Shown here: positions 12,917 to 23,650 of the stretch, one piece after another
How the letters are laid out: the number at the start of each line of letters is the position of its first letter
Position numbering within the stretch: the first letter of the stretch is position 1
Assembly: GCA_007922305.1 (NCBI GenBank)
Contig: ML677334.1
Location: forward strand, 21,997,697-22,061,696
DNA length: 64,000 bases
Origin: Dermatemys mawii
Lineage: Eukaryota > Chordata > Testudines > Dermatemydidae
Direction of reading: 5' to 3'
Notes under the pieces: model-generated
Databases searched by the model: none
What the model was told of the DNA's origin: nothing
What the model saw: the letters and a program-made list of their open reading frames with translations, nothing else
Made by a program: the position numbers and the translations under genes

Positions 12917-13616
12917 TGTGACAAAGCTCTGTCCTTATCTTCGTGGATCCTGCATTTCCTGGCGGATTTTTACTAGCCTCAGCGGCTCACTGTGACCCTC
13001 CACGGAGCCCTTCTCTCTCTAGAGACAAGGTCACAGCCATTTTCATCACAAACCAGTGAGGAGAAGCTATCCTTCTTGGCACAGTCTCTGTTGTCTCCCA
13101 ATCTCAGAGACTAATTAGGGGAGGCAGAAAGCGGGGAGCCCAGGCCCGCCCTCTACTCTGGGCTCCAGCCCAGGGACCCTAATAGTATCAGCTAAGATGG
13201 CTGACCTTTTATCCGCAAAACACAATACAATTCCCTGGGCTACACAGCAGTCTCCGCTTCTTCAAACTCCACTTCACCCCTACCTCAGGGCCTCCTTCCT
13301 TCTGTATGATATGTTGTCCACCACTCAGTCTCACCAACAGCATAACTTCCTTCCACAGCTCCTGACACCCACAGCCCACCTGACTAACTGGGAGGTTTTT
13401 ATCTGGATTCAGCCAGTCCCTGATTGGCTTCAGGTGTCCCAATTAGGCTAGCTGTTTCTACTCCTTTCTAGAAGGTTCTTAATTGGCCCCAGGTGTCTTG
13501 ATTGGCCTGGAGTAGCCTTTGTTTGGCTATCCAGGGAACAGGGACCTGCACACCCTGAGACTAATGTACCTGCCTTCCAGCACTCTCCTATATCCTTCTG
13601 GTCTGACTCCGTCACA
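12917..13616 (-). mobile_element. probable solo LTR of an endogenous retrovirus-like element
   Basis: A 700-bp block with ends TGTGACAAAG and CCGTCACA, that is TG...CA, flanked by a 4-bp duplication ATAC (12913-12916 and 13617-13620). It is distinctly richer in G+C than its surroundings. On the minus strand a GATAAAAACC motif could be a core promoter. No gag, pol or env is adjacent, which fits a solo LTR left after recombination. Orientation is tentative and the family is not named. Confidence 0.55.
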
Positions 13617-13779
13617 ATACAGATTGTAAAATGTGACTCTTGCATGGTCTTCCAATCTTAAAAAGGGTTACAAGGGGGGTATCTAAGTAAGTCAATCTAA
13701 TATAGGTCAACTTACAGCTACCACACTAATTACTGCGGTGGTGGCTGATGTCCACACTACCCTCCGTCTGTCAATAGTG

Positions 13780-14411
13780 CATGTCCTCACCTCTAAGAGG
13801 GACACTGGAGAGTGGGGGAGAAGGGGGGCTGAGATCCCCATTTCTCAGCTCCACTGGCAGCTCTCTGCTAGGAGCCTGGCTGCCCCATAGGCTTCCAGGC
13901 TCCTGGTGGACTGTGTCCCTCTCCTCTCCACATTCTTCTCTGGGAGCATGGGGAAGCCATTTGAAGCTTCTGGTCCTGACTCCCAGGCGCAAGTGCGGTC
14001 CAGCCACCTGGGGCATCTCACCGAAGTTCCCAACTGGGAGTGAGGTCCAGCTGCCTAAGGCTTCTCGCTCTGACTCCCAGCATGGAGCAGGATCCATTCT
14101 CGCCCCAGCTCCCAACTCTGCAGGAGAGCAGGGGCAGCTGGTGCCTGGCTTTTTTATCAATTTCATGGCTCCTGCTGTGAAATTGACAAGACAGCCAATA
14201 GATCAGGCCTTCACAACTCAGAAAGCAGCAAGGGCCATCTTACTGCAAAAAACCCAGCTGTGGGCTGAAAAGCCCCGCCCTCACCCCACCCCCATCCACT
14301 TCCCCCCACCCCACCACTTGGCCTGCCCAACCCCTACTGACCCCCCGCGGGCCGCACAATGAGCCTGTGCGGGCCGCATGTGGCCCCTGGGCCGCATGTT
14401 GTGCAGGCCTG
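13780..14411 (-). mobile_element. GC-rich hAT-like non-autonomous element
   Basis: The right end, read inverted, is CAGGCCTGCACAACATGCGG, a recognised type of turtle hAT terminus. The left end is CATGTCCTCAC, matching 7 of 11 bases. Flanks CAATAGTG (13772-13779) and CAATAGAT (14412-14419) match 6 of 8, as an aged 8-bp duplication would. The open frames inside (for example 13781-14362) come from its high G+C content and are not genes. Confidence 0.55.
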
Positions 14412-14429
14412 CAATAGATGATGTAAGTA

Positions 14430-14694
14430 CAGTAAACTCTCGATTATCCAGGATTGGGTTAACCAGGTTGTGGATTAACTAGGATGTCAAAAAAAAAATA
14501 TGTGTAACTTGCAGAGCTGGCTCTGGCTTTGTTGCCACCCCAAGTACACACAAAAAAGAACCCTACCAGCATGCAGAGCAATCAGTGAACCAGCAGCCCC
14601 CGTCCCCATATTTCCTATGGATGGTGATTATCTGGGATTTTATTAACCAGGATTAATTTTTTCCCTATCATCCTGGATACTCAAAAGTCTACTG
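14430..14694. mobile_element. Tigger/pogo-type MITE
   Basis: A 265-bp unit with inverted ends CAGTAAACTCTCGATTATCC at the left and, at the right, GGATACTCAAAAGTCTACTG. It is flanked by TA on both sides (14428-14429 and 14695-14696), the TA target of Tc1/mariner elements, and the ends resemble the Tigger group. Internal 'ggattaac' motifs recur in both orientations. It encodes no transposase. Confidence 0.78.
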
Positions 14695-14890
14695 TAATGC
14701 AATGTCCACACAGACCTTCCATCCACCCTAATTTTACTGACAGGAGCCCTATGCCCCTCATGAAGGTGGAGTTATGATGTCAGTATAGTATAGCACTTAC
14801 ATCAGTGAGAGCAAGGCTGTAGTGTAGAGACTGACATAATTAGGTAGACTTAAACTGCCTTATGTTGACCTATATGTGTAGGGCAGACCA

Positions 14891-16509
14891 GCCCAAAGAT
14901 GGTAAATATGGAACCAGCGTAAACTAAATTCAGTTCTCAGATAAGTCTAGAAAATGTATTAATTCCCAACCAAAGTTCAGAATGCCAAACAGTTTGGATT
15001 GACGGCCTTCCTTTTTTTCAACACATTTATTCTTGGTCATCCTCAAAAACAAAACATGTATAGTGTTGATCTAGCATGGGCCTCTTCATCCCAAACAGAA
15101 CTGCTCACCCACTTTTGAGAAGTACTGTCGTAGCAAAAACCAGGATATTCTCTGGGGAAGGTGTTTTTCTGGTTTGACTCTCCAGCAACAATAGCACTTT
15201 GGGGACAGGTTCTCCTACCCCCAGTGCCTCCTCCTAACCACAAACAATGGAAGCATTATTTTCAGGCCAATATCTCTGCCTGCCAAGCACTCCTGCAGCA
15301 GAAATAGCAGGAGCAAGATCTCAAGCAGCTGCAAAGTGCTCAAGGCACTGTTTTAGGTATAATCTCTTGAATTCCATAGCAAGTATATTTAAAGTGCTTC
15401 ACCTCCAGCATCTTTGGCCAAATGTAATAAACCTGTAGAATGTAAATGTGGATTGCAAGGCACACATGTTAGCTGCCTATTCAGAAGAATGCCCAGGGCT
15501 AAATTCTTCCAGCTTCTCTAAACATTATACTTTATTCATCTCTTTTGTCTGCATTTAAACTAAAACCTTTGACTATTCCTTGAGTAACACATCTCCTTTT
15601 TCTTATTATAGTAATATAGCCCTGCTGCTCAGAATATCTTTCTTTGTTACAGAGAAAGCTGCTCTTCTAATTCAGCCCCTAGGCCTGCAAGGGCCCGGAC
15701 TCTGTCCTTTTTCAGAAAGAACAGCCGCAGCACACTGTTCCCCACATACCCCATCACTTGTGTAAATAAGGAAAGACCCCACTGAGGTCAAATGAGTTAC
15801 ACTGATGTGAAAGTAGAATCCAGCCCCTTGTGAAGCATATTCTTCTAGGCAGTGAGAGAGAAGCACATGCATCAGGGATGACCTAGTTATTGGTACCTCT
15901 CAATTCTTGTCCTACTTTGATGTAAGGCTAGTGTCCTGTAGGCAAAATTTTGCTCTGAAATCCATGCAGTTACTCCTGATTTACATTCATGTAACTAAGA
16001 AAACAATTTAGCCCTGCTGTTTTAGGATAGTTGTTCAGTTTACTAGGCCTGATTCTTCACTCTGTTACATTGGTTTTATGCCTGTTGAAGTCAATGGAGC
16101 TACACTGGTGTAAAACTGGGGAATCAGGAATCAGGGCCATGGTTTAAAGCAGTCATCCTGCTGTCTAGGACATGATTCTCCTCTCACTTGTGCCAGCTTT
16201 ATAACACTGTAATTTCACTGACTTCAGTGCAGTTACTCCAGATTTGCACTGCGTGGTAAGTGAGAGAACTGAGTCCTTAGGTTCTAAATAAGAGGACACT
16301 TGATTTGTTTATATCTGCCTTCCCTGGATTTTATTACCTTGCCCTTCAAATATTCCTTACCCCAAGCCTGAGTGCGCCCCTTAGGTCAAGCGGTATCTTA
16401 CTCCACAAGTAGCCCCATTTGGCTTGATAGTGGCTTATAGGCACAGCCTTGTGTTGAAAGGAAAAGAGGGATTGCAGAGCTGCATTGAGAGACGGAATGT
16501 CCTCTGAAT
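14891..16509. other. mostly unique; dispersed 'cattgacttcaatgg' motifs
   Basis: No gene seen. Between 15770 and 16260 there are four diverged copies of an old repeat with a 'gaagtcaatggagctacactg' type core (best near 16087-16110), and 'gatttacattcatgtaa' runs. I take these as fragments of one ancient interspersed repeat. Confidence 0.45.
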
Positions 16510-16517
16510 CTCTAGAG

Positions 16518-16827
16518 CAGGGGTTGGCAACCTTTCAGAAATGGGGTGCCAAGTCTTCATTTATTCACTCTAATTTAAGGTTTCATGTGCCAGTAATACA
16601 TTTTAACATTTTTAGAAGGTCTCTTTCTATAAGTCTATAATATAGAACTAAACTATTGTTGTATGTAAAGTAAATAAGGTTTTTAAAATGTTTAAGAAGC
16701 TTCATTTAAAATTAAATTAAAATACAGAGGCCCCTGGACCAGTGGCCAGAACCTGGGCAGTGTGAGTGCCACTGAAAATCAGCTCATGTGCCGCCTTTGG
16801 CACCCATGCCATAGGTTGCCTACCCTG
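16518..16827 (+). mobile_element. 310-bp hAT-like MITE, family B copy 1
   Basis: Ends CAGGGGTTGGCAACC and GGTTGCCTACCCTG are inverted repeats. The flanks are CTCTAGAG (16510-16517) and CTCAAGAG (16828-16835), an 8-bp duplication with one mismatch. The interior is shared almost base for base with 43434-43740, including 'gtgccagtaatacat' and 'ccactgaaaatcagctc'. Non-coding. Confidence 0.9.
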
Positions 16828-16835
16828 CTCAAGAG

Positions 16836-17143
16836 CACTGAGGCAGTGTTTCTGCTGCTACACATTTTTGTGCGTTGCAGCTAACTCCCCATGCTCTGTT
16901 GGATAGTACAGTTTCTGTTTTAGTCCAAGTACGCAAACTGCCATTCTGCCTGGTGGCCATAATGTTAGCCATCTTCAGTGAGAGACGGTTCCTTGTGCCT
17001 TCTGTCCCTGTAGTGTACTGACATAAGAGTGATCCAGTTGAAATCAGTGAGATTGCTTTGTGGAGTGAGGCTGGCAGATCTTGTCTCCTGTGATGGAGCT
17101 GGCACTCCAGATAGATACATCAGCAATCTCCTAACTGTAAGGC
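16836..17143. other. unique non-coding stretch
   Basis: Nothing recognised between the hAT MITE and the second Harbinger element. Confidence 0.5.
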
Positions 17144-17580
17144 TTAGGCCTGGTCTACAATACATGATTATTTTGGAATTAGCCAAGTTAAATCGAATTA
17201 AAACTGATTTTGTCCACACAACTAACACAGTTTTGTCGATTTAAAGGACTCGTAAAGTCAGTTTCTGTACTCCACGTCAGCAAGGAGAGTAGCGCTAAAA
17301 TGAACATTGTAGTTCCGGATTAGTGGTACTGTGGATGCAATTCAACGTTATTGGCCTCTGGGAGCTGTCCCAGAATGCCCCATTGTGACTGCTCTGGACA
17401 ACACTTTCAACTCATATGCACTAGCCAGGTAGTGCATATGAAAAGACCTGGGAACTTTTGAGTTTCATTTCCTGTTTAGCCAGCGTGGCGAGCTCATTAG
17501 CACAGGTGACTGTGCAGCACCCACCATCACAAGCGACCATGTAGGGTCCACCATCACAGGAGACCACGCAATTCCAGATT

Positions 17581-19701
17581 TGCAGATGAGCTCCAGCATG
17601 GTCTGAATGGGAGGTACTGGATCTCATTGTGGTATGGGGAAATGAATCTGTTATGGCAGAACTACGTTAAAAAAATGCAAATACATATGCAAAAGTCTCC
17701 AGGAGTATGAGGGAAAGAGGCTACTTCAGGGACACACAGCAGTGTCATGTGAAAATCAAGGTGCTCAGGCAAGCCTACTAAAAAGCCAGGGAGTCAAACA
17801 GGCAGTCTGGGTCACAGTCCCATACATGCCGCTTCTACCAAGAGCTGCATGCAGTTATGGGAGGTGATGCCACCGCTACCTCACCACTTTCTGTGGACAC
17901 CTGCAAGGGGGGAATTGCACGGAGAGAGGAGGAGGATTATTTAGAGGATGAAGGGGAAGAGGAGGAGGACAGTGCACAGGCAGCAAGTGGTGAATCCGTT
18001 CTCCCAGGCAACCAGGAACTGTTCATCACCCTTGAGCCAATACCCTCCACCCCCTCCCAAGACTAGCTCCCAGACCATGATGCCAGAGAAGGCACTTATG
18101 GTGAGTGTACCTTTGTAAATATGATACAGGGTTTAAAACAAAAAGTGTGTTTAATGATTCATTTGCCCTTAGGACTTGGGATGCATCCACCTCCAGCACA
18201 GCTACTGGAAAAGTCTGTTAACGTGAGCAGCAATCCTCCAAGAACATGTCCATGAAGCTCTCCTGGAGGTACTCTGCAAGCCTTTGCAGTACATTTCAGG
18301 GTAGAGCTGCCTTATTCCATCCTCCATGGTAGGACACTTTACCCCGCCAGGCCAGTAGCAAGTATTCAGGAATCATTGCTTCACAGAGCAGGGCAGCGAA
18401 AGCTCCTGGGTTTTGGGCACATTCAAGCAACATTTGTTCTTTACCTCTCTGTGTTAGCCTCACAAGAGTTATCTCATTCATGGGCACCTGGTTGAAAGAG
18501 GGGAATTTGTTTAAGGGAACAATCTGAGGTATCCGTTTACTCTGGGGTGTCTGCTTTTGGCTGAGATCTGATCAGAGCCACGTGTGGCGGGGAACTGTCC
18601 ATACTGGGCTGCTGCCGTGTAGTTTAAAGATCTCATCCCTGACCAGAATCTGATCGGAGCCACACAGTGAGGGTGAGGGTAAACCCAGCTGTGCTGGGCT
18701 GTTCATGTTTAGTTTAAAGGGCTCATCCCTGATCACAGCCTGATCGGAGCCACGCAGTGGGGGTGGGGTAATCTTTTCATGCAGGGGTGTTGGCGTTGGG
18801 CCTAAAGGGTGCGAGGGGTGATGGTATTGTGTGAAGTGATCATCCCAGAGAGACCGCAGGCCAGACCCTCCTTTGAAATGGGAAACCCACCATGCATTGC
18901 TTGGTATGACAAAGCGGGGCACCACAGTCCAAAAGCCTTGAAATGAATGCGGAAGAAGCAGAACCCCACATGCCCCAGGCCTTACCGTGGCTGCCTGCAA
19001 GCTGAATTCTATTGCCCAGCTGCGTGTGATGCCAAACTGGCAGGCACTTCAGTATAAAAGGCAAAATGCAACCTTGTACAGAAAGAACATGTGCTGTGTA
19101 TTATGAATTGCTTGTTTCACTGAGAATCTCCCCTTTGTTCTCTAAAATGTATCTTTTAAAATTCTACCCTCCCTTTTTCTCCTCCTGCAGGTGCAAATGT
19201 TTCAACGTGCCCCCTATCAATTCCATCCCAGAGGCTGCCCCAGATTAGAAAGCAGAAAAAATGCACTCGGGACGACATGTTCACTGAGCTTATGCAGTTG
19301 TCCTGCACTGATAGGGCCCAGCTGAATGCGTGGCTGCAGACAATGGCAGAGTCCCGTAAAGCGTTCACAAAGAGAGGAGGCAGGAGCGTGATGAGAGCAG
19401 GCAGGATGCCATGATCAAGCTGATGGGGGAGCAAACTGACATGCTCCAGTGTCTGGTGGATCGTATGTGGGAAAGGCAGCAAGACCACAGACTGCATTCC
19501 CTGTATAAGCGCCCTCCCTCCTCCTCAAGTTCCATAGCCTCCTCACCCAGACACCCAAGAACATGGCAGGGTAGAGGCTCTGGGGACCCACACACTCCAC
19601 TCCAGAGGATTGCCCAAGAAGCAGAAGCCTGGCATATCCAAAATTTTGATTTGTATTCTGGTCTTGTCCTTCCCTCCTCCTCCACCCCCCACCATTACTA
19701 A
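17581..19701 (+). pseudogene. Harbinger Myb/SANT-like gene, copy 2, decayed
   Basis: The SANT part (17581-17860) is too broken to read in one frame. From 17857 the frame gives the acidic linker EEEDYLEDEGEEEEDSAQ and then GNQELFITLEPIPS, matching GSQELFITLVPIPS of copy 1. A TAG follows at 18064-18066. The donor GTGAGT starts at 18101 and a strong pyrimidine tract with CAG ends at 19190. The last exon includes QTDMLQCLVDRMWERQQDH and PLQRIAQEAE before stopping near 19700. The intron is 1,090 bp. Confidence 0.75.
18101..19190 (+). other. intron of the Myb/SANT-like gene (copy 2)
   Basis: Begins with GTGAGT right after CACTTATG and ends with a long CT-rich run and TGCAG before GTGCAAATGTTTC. 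The same exon start follows the acceptor in copy 1. Confidence 0.65.
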
Positions 19702-19949
19702 CCTACTACCTCCCACCCCTCGGGCTACCTTCTGATTTCTCTCAATGTGTTGTTCAACAAATAATAAAGAACATTTTTTAAACAACCATGACTTTATTTC
19801 CTGTAATATATATAGGGGGAGGGGAACTTCAAGGAGAGACAAACACAACTGTTACACCGTAACCTGGCCAGTCATGAAACTGGTTTTCAAAGCTTCTCTG
19901 ATGCGCAGCACATCCTGCTGTGCTCTTCTAATCACCCTGGTGTATGGCT

Positions 19950-21102
19950 GTGTGAAATTGGCCATCAGACGATTTGCCTCAACCTCCCATCATGCCATAA
20001 ATATCTCCCCCTTACTCTCACAGATATTGTGAAGCACACAGCAAGCAGCAATTACACCTGGAATATTGGTTTTGCTGAGATCTAACCTAGTCAATAAGCA
20101 GCCCTAGTGAGCTTTCAAGCATCCAAATGCACATTCTACACCATTCTGCACTTGCTCAGCGTATAGTTGAACTGCTCCTTACAACTGTCCAGGGTGCCTT
20201 CATGATCCAAGGCATTAAGGGATACGCTGGGTTCCCAAAGATAACTATAGGCATTTCAACCCCTCCAACAGTAATTTTCTGGTCTGGGAAGTAAGTCCCT
20301 TCCTGCAGCTGTTCAAACAGACCAGAGTTCCTGAAGATGCGAACGTCATGCACCTTTCCTGGCCATCCCACACTGAGGTTGGTGAAATGTCCCTTGTGAT
20401 CCACCAGTGCTTGCAGCAACATGGAAAAGTACCCCTTCCAGTTTACGTACGGGCTGCCCCGGTGTTCCGGTGCCAAGATAGGGATATCGCCCCACCACAG
20501 TTAGGGAACCCATTGCATTACAGCCATCCACAATGGCCTGCACATTTCCCAAAGTCACTACCCTTGATAGATACTGGTCAATGATTGCGTTGGCTACTTG
20601 CAGCACAGCAGCCCCTACAGTAGATTTGCCCATTCCAAATTGATTCCCGACTGACCAGTAGCTATTGGGCATTGCAAATGTCCACAGGGCTATGGCCACT
20701 TGCTTCTCAACTGTGAGGGATGCTTTCATTCTGGTGTCTTTGCGCTTCAGGGCTGGGGACAGTAACTCACAAAGTTCCATGAAAGTGGCCCTAAGCATGC
20801 AAAAGTTTTGCAGCCACTGGGAATCATCCCATACCTGCAACACTATGCGGTCCCACCCGTCTGTGCTTGTTTCATGGGCCCAGAATCAGCGTTCCATCGC
20901 ATGAACCTGGCCCAATGTCACCATGATGTCCCAATCGCCACATGGCTTTCTTCTAGGAACGTCTGTGTCCATGTCCTCATCACTACCGTGATCGCAAAGT
21001 TGTCGCTTTCTCAGCCGGTTTTGCAGGTTCTGCACACACTGCTGGATAATGCAAGAGATATTTACAATGGTCACAACTGCAGCGGTGAGCTAGAAGGCTC
21101 CA
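19950..21102 (-). pseudogene. Harbinger DDE transposase, copy 2, catalytic Asp deleted
   Basis: Minus-strand fragments align in order with copy 1: VRNISCII-type N-terminus (20886-21074), a stop (TGA) just after HAMER near 20887, VWDDSQWLQNFCMLRATF through FGMGKSTVGAAV (20346-20843), then GWPGKVHDVRIFRNSGLFEQL (20156-20476). The segment for the first catalytic Asp (copy 1 SGVIDRTHIP) is missing: 13 bp are absent at a junction near 20484-20488, which also shifts the frame. A further single-base loss lies just before the third acidic residue (VECAFGC region near 20125). The copy is certainly dead for catalysis. Confidence 0.85.
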
Positions 21103-21692
21103 TGGAAAAAGGGCATGAAACGAAGGAGAACAGGAGAGAGCAGGAGCGCAGAGTGACAGCAGAAGCAGTGGTGTACGGGAGACGATAGCTTTCAGGCCTG
21201 CTGCACAATTCGTAGGCCAGCAGAGCAGGAGACCAGAGTGGCAGCAGAAGTGGTGGTGTACAGGTTACGATAGCTTTCAGGAATGTTGCACTGTCTTCTG
21301 ACGATAGCTTTCAATCCTATTGTATGTTTTGGGACAGCAGAGTTCTGAGACCTACTGCAGGAAAAATGGCGCAAAATGATTGTCTGCTGTACCTTGCACG
21401 GAGGGAGGGGCAACTGACGAGATGAGTCCAGAAAAACCTGTGAGAATTTTTTTGCCCCATCCTGCACTGGGAGCTAAACCCAGAATTCCAATGGGCAGCA
21501 GAGACTGCGGGAACTGTGGGATAGCTATCCACAGTGCACCTCTCCAAGAGTCGATGCTAGCCTTGCTACTGTGAACACACTCCGCCGACGTAGCGTGTTT
21601 AGTGGGGACACACACAATCGAATGTATAAAATCCTTCTGAAAAATCGACTTCTATAAATTCAATATAATTTCGTACTGTAGACATACTGTTA

Positions 21693-22227
21693 GAATGGAT
21701 CAGCTATGCCGTGGTAGCTCTCCTATATCAAGATTTATCAAGTATGTAATTTTATTAAAACACTAAGGATCCATCATCCCAAATGAAGATTCCACACTGC
21801 AAAGACATGGTATTCGGTCTGCGTCGATGATTCATTATTAGCAGTGTCTGTGGGACCATATAGGCAATTTTTCCCAGATACACAGTGTGTTCCTGATTGT
21901 AGGACACATCCCAAAGTATTAATTTCTAACAGCAAGTTGTAGCTGTATTTGTTTTTTCTCCCAATCAACTTTGGCAACATGTTGAGTTTTTGCTTAGTTT
22001 ATAAAATCACCCTTTTCATTTCCTTGTTGAAGCAATTCCTCAAAAAGAAGCTCATGCTCTAAATCTTGTCAGTGTTCTCACTCACTTTCCAGCAAAACAA
22101 ACTGGTATAATAAAAAGCACTGCATGATAATTAATAGAAATCCTGAACTCAGATGCAAGTGTAGGGATTTGGTATATCCTTTTTTGTTAATTTTCAATCA
22201 AAACATTTCCATTATGTCACATCTCAG
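21693..22227. other. unique non-coding stretch
   Basis: No gene or recognisable repeat seen. Confidence 0.5.
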
Positions 22228-23650
22228 TGTGACGGTTCCTGGGGTGCCCAGGACTGTGAATCACCTTGTTTCCTCCCTGCTTCAAGTGAGAGAGAGACTT
22301 GCTGGTGCTTAACTGGGTGTCAGCTCCCTGACACTCCCAATCTATTAGCTATTCAAATATTCTGTGCAGGGCTATTCAGGGCCGGATTTAGGGACAGGCG
22401 ACCCAGGCAATAGCCTGAGGTGCCAGGCTTTGGGGGCACCTCAAGCTAGTGCTCGGGGTGCTGTTTTTGTAGTTAGCGACAAAAGGGAAAATAGAATGTC
22501 TGAAGTGACACATTTCAGATATTCTGTATTTGCTTATATATGGCATGAATAAATACAGATGTACAGATCCTACCATGCAAATTTATTGTCTTATATGACA
22601 GGGATATATCATGCATGCAAATCATGCATCAAAGTCATGAAATGAGCTACAAATGTGATAAAAAATGGTATTCAAAAGTTTAACAAAGGAAGGGAGTGCC
22701 AAAGACCTTCTCACTGGAGTGCCATTTGGTCTTGGGGCTATGCCAGTCCTTATTTTGCATTGCAAGTTAACAATAGCTTCACCCCGTCCCAGAGACCCTT
22801 TAGAGTGCTCCCTCTGTAGCGTTTAGCCCCTTATTCACCGAACACTCACAAAAATACCCGGTCTGCTGTTCCCAGTTTATACACCAGCTTGGATGATTCA
22901 GTTTAGGATCAGCTTCTTGTATAACACCACAACACTGATTATTTTTACAGTAAAAACAATCATACATTTATCATCAAAGACAGAGATTAAAGAGATAGTA
23001 ATTATAATGTAAATGGAAAGGTTACATATAAAATAAAATCATAACACATTTTCTAGAGAGTCAGTTTTACTTAACAAGCTAACCTTCTCTGTAAGGAAGT
23101 TTATCTCACCCAAATGTCTTTGTCTCAACCAAGCCTGGTTGAGATCATATTTTCATAAATGTGAACATGCTGTCCAATTATTTCCTCAGTTGCAAAATAA
23201 AGGGGTGTCTTTTTGCATTCCCCTGGTATACCTCAGAGTTTATTGTCTACTCCCAGACATAGGACAACTCCCTGTGGTTCAGTCTCTAATATGTCTCTCT
23301 CTATTGACTTCCCATCCTCCTGTTGACTTCATTTGTAAATGGGGCTTCCACTATGTTGGCTTACAATGCTTAATTTACATGTAAACCAAGTTAGATAAAT
23401 ATACATCCTTTGTCTGTCAGAAACCTGTGTGTCAATCCTGTCTTGATTCAAACATTGGGAACATATTATCATTATATAACTTTTAAAGTAGTACCAGAAT
23501 ATGCATTTCACATATTATATTAATGATCATCACGATTCTGGCTTTCATTTAAGACCTCACATGATATCACTTATGGTTAGCTACCGCAAAAGCAGTGTGC
23601 TAGGTATAGTCAGTTTGTCAGGCCTGTTAGAAGTTTCTGTTATACAACAG
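22228..23650 (-). mobile_element. LTR-like repeat, interrupted
   Basis: Starts with TGTGACGGTTCCTGGGG, the same TGTGAC opening as other LTR-like blocks here, and has a long AT-rich second half with 'tttattgtct' runs. It resembles a retrovirus-like LTR in turtle DNA by recall. The right boundary is not resolved (the sequence 'tttgtcaggcctgttag' near 23616 is a candidate). It is interrupted at 22377-22734. No coding region found. Confidence 0.4.
22377..22734 (+). mobile_element. hAT-like non-autonomous insertion inside the LTR-like repeat
   Basis: Begins CAGGGCCGGATTTAGGGA, typical of a hAT terminus. Flanks GGGCTATT (22369-22376) and GGGCTATG (22735-22742) match at 7 of 8 positions. The right terminal repeat is poor, so the right limit is set by the duplication only. 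Non-coding. Confidence 0.5.

Larger units (their letters stand above)
13675..14890. mobile_element. decayed Harbinger-type MITE, host of two nested insertions
   Basis: Its ends share an inverted motif: 'atataggtcaactta' near 13711 and, inverted, 'atgttgacctatatg' near 14860, with GTGTAGGGCAGACC at the right end resembling Harbinger termini. Removing the two nested elements (13780-14411 and 14430-14694) joins GTCTGTCAATAG to GATGTAAG and then to GCAATGTCCACAC. The exact outer limits are uncertain. Confidence 0.45.
17147..21689 (-). mobile_element. Harbinger DNA transposon, copy 2, inverted relative to copy 1
   Basis: A 4,543-bp element flanked by TTA (17144-17146 and 21690-21692). The left end GGCCTGGTCTACA and the inverted right end CAGTATGTCTACA match each other and copy 1. 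The transposase lies on - (about 19950-21102) and the Myb/SANT-like gene on + (about 17581-19701), so the gene order is the same as copy 1 but the whole element is flipped. It carries more stops and frameshifts than copy 1. Confidence 0.87.

Noticed and set aside
13781..14362. 193-codon plus-strand ORF
   Set aside because: Falls inside the GC-rich hAT-like insertion, with matching ORFs on the other strand; no recognisable domain.
17147..21689. Host HARBI1 and MSANTD-type genes
   Set aside because: Both sit inside transposon ends with TTA flanks and have many stops, so they are element genes, not domesticated host genes.
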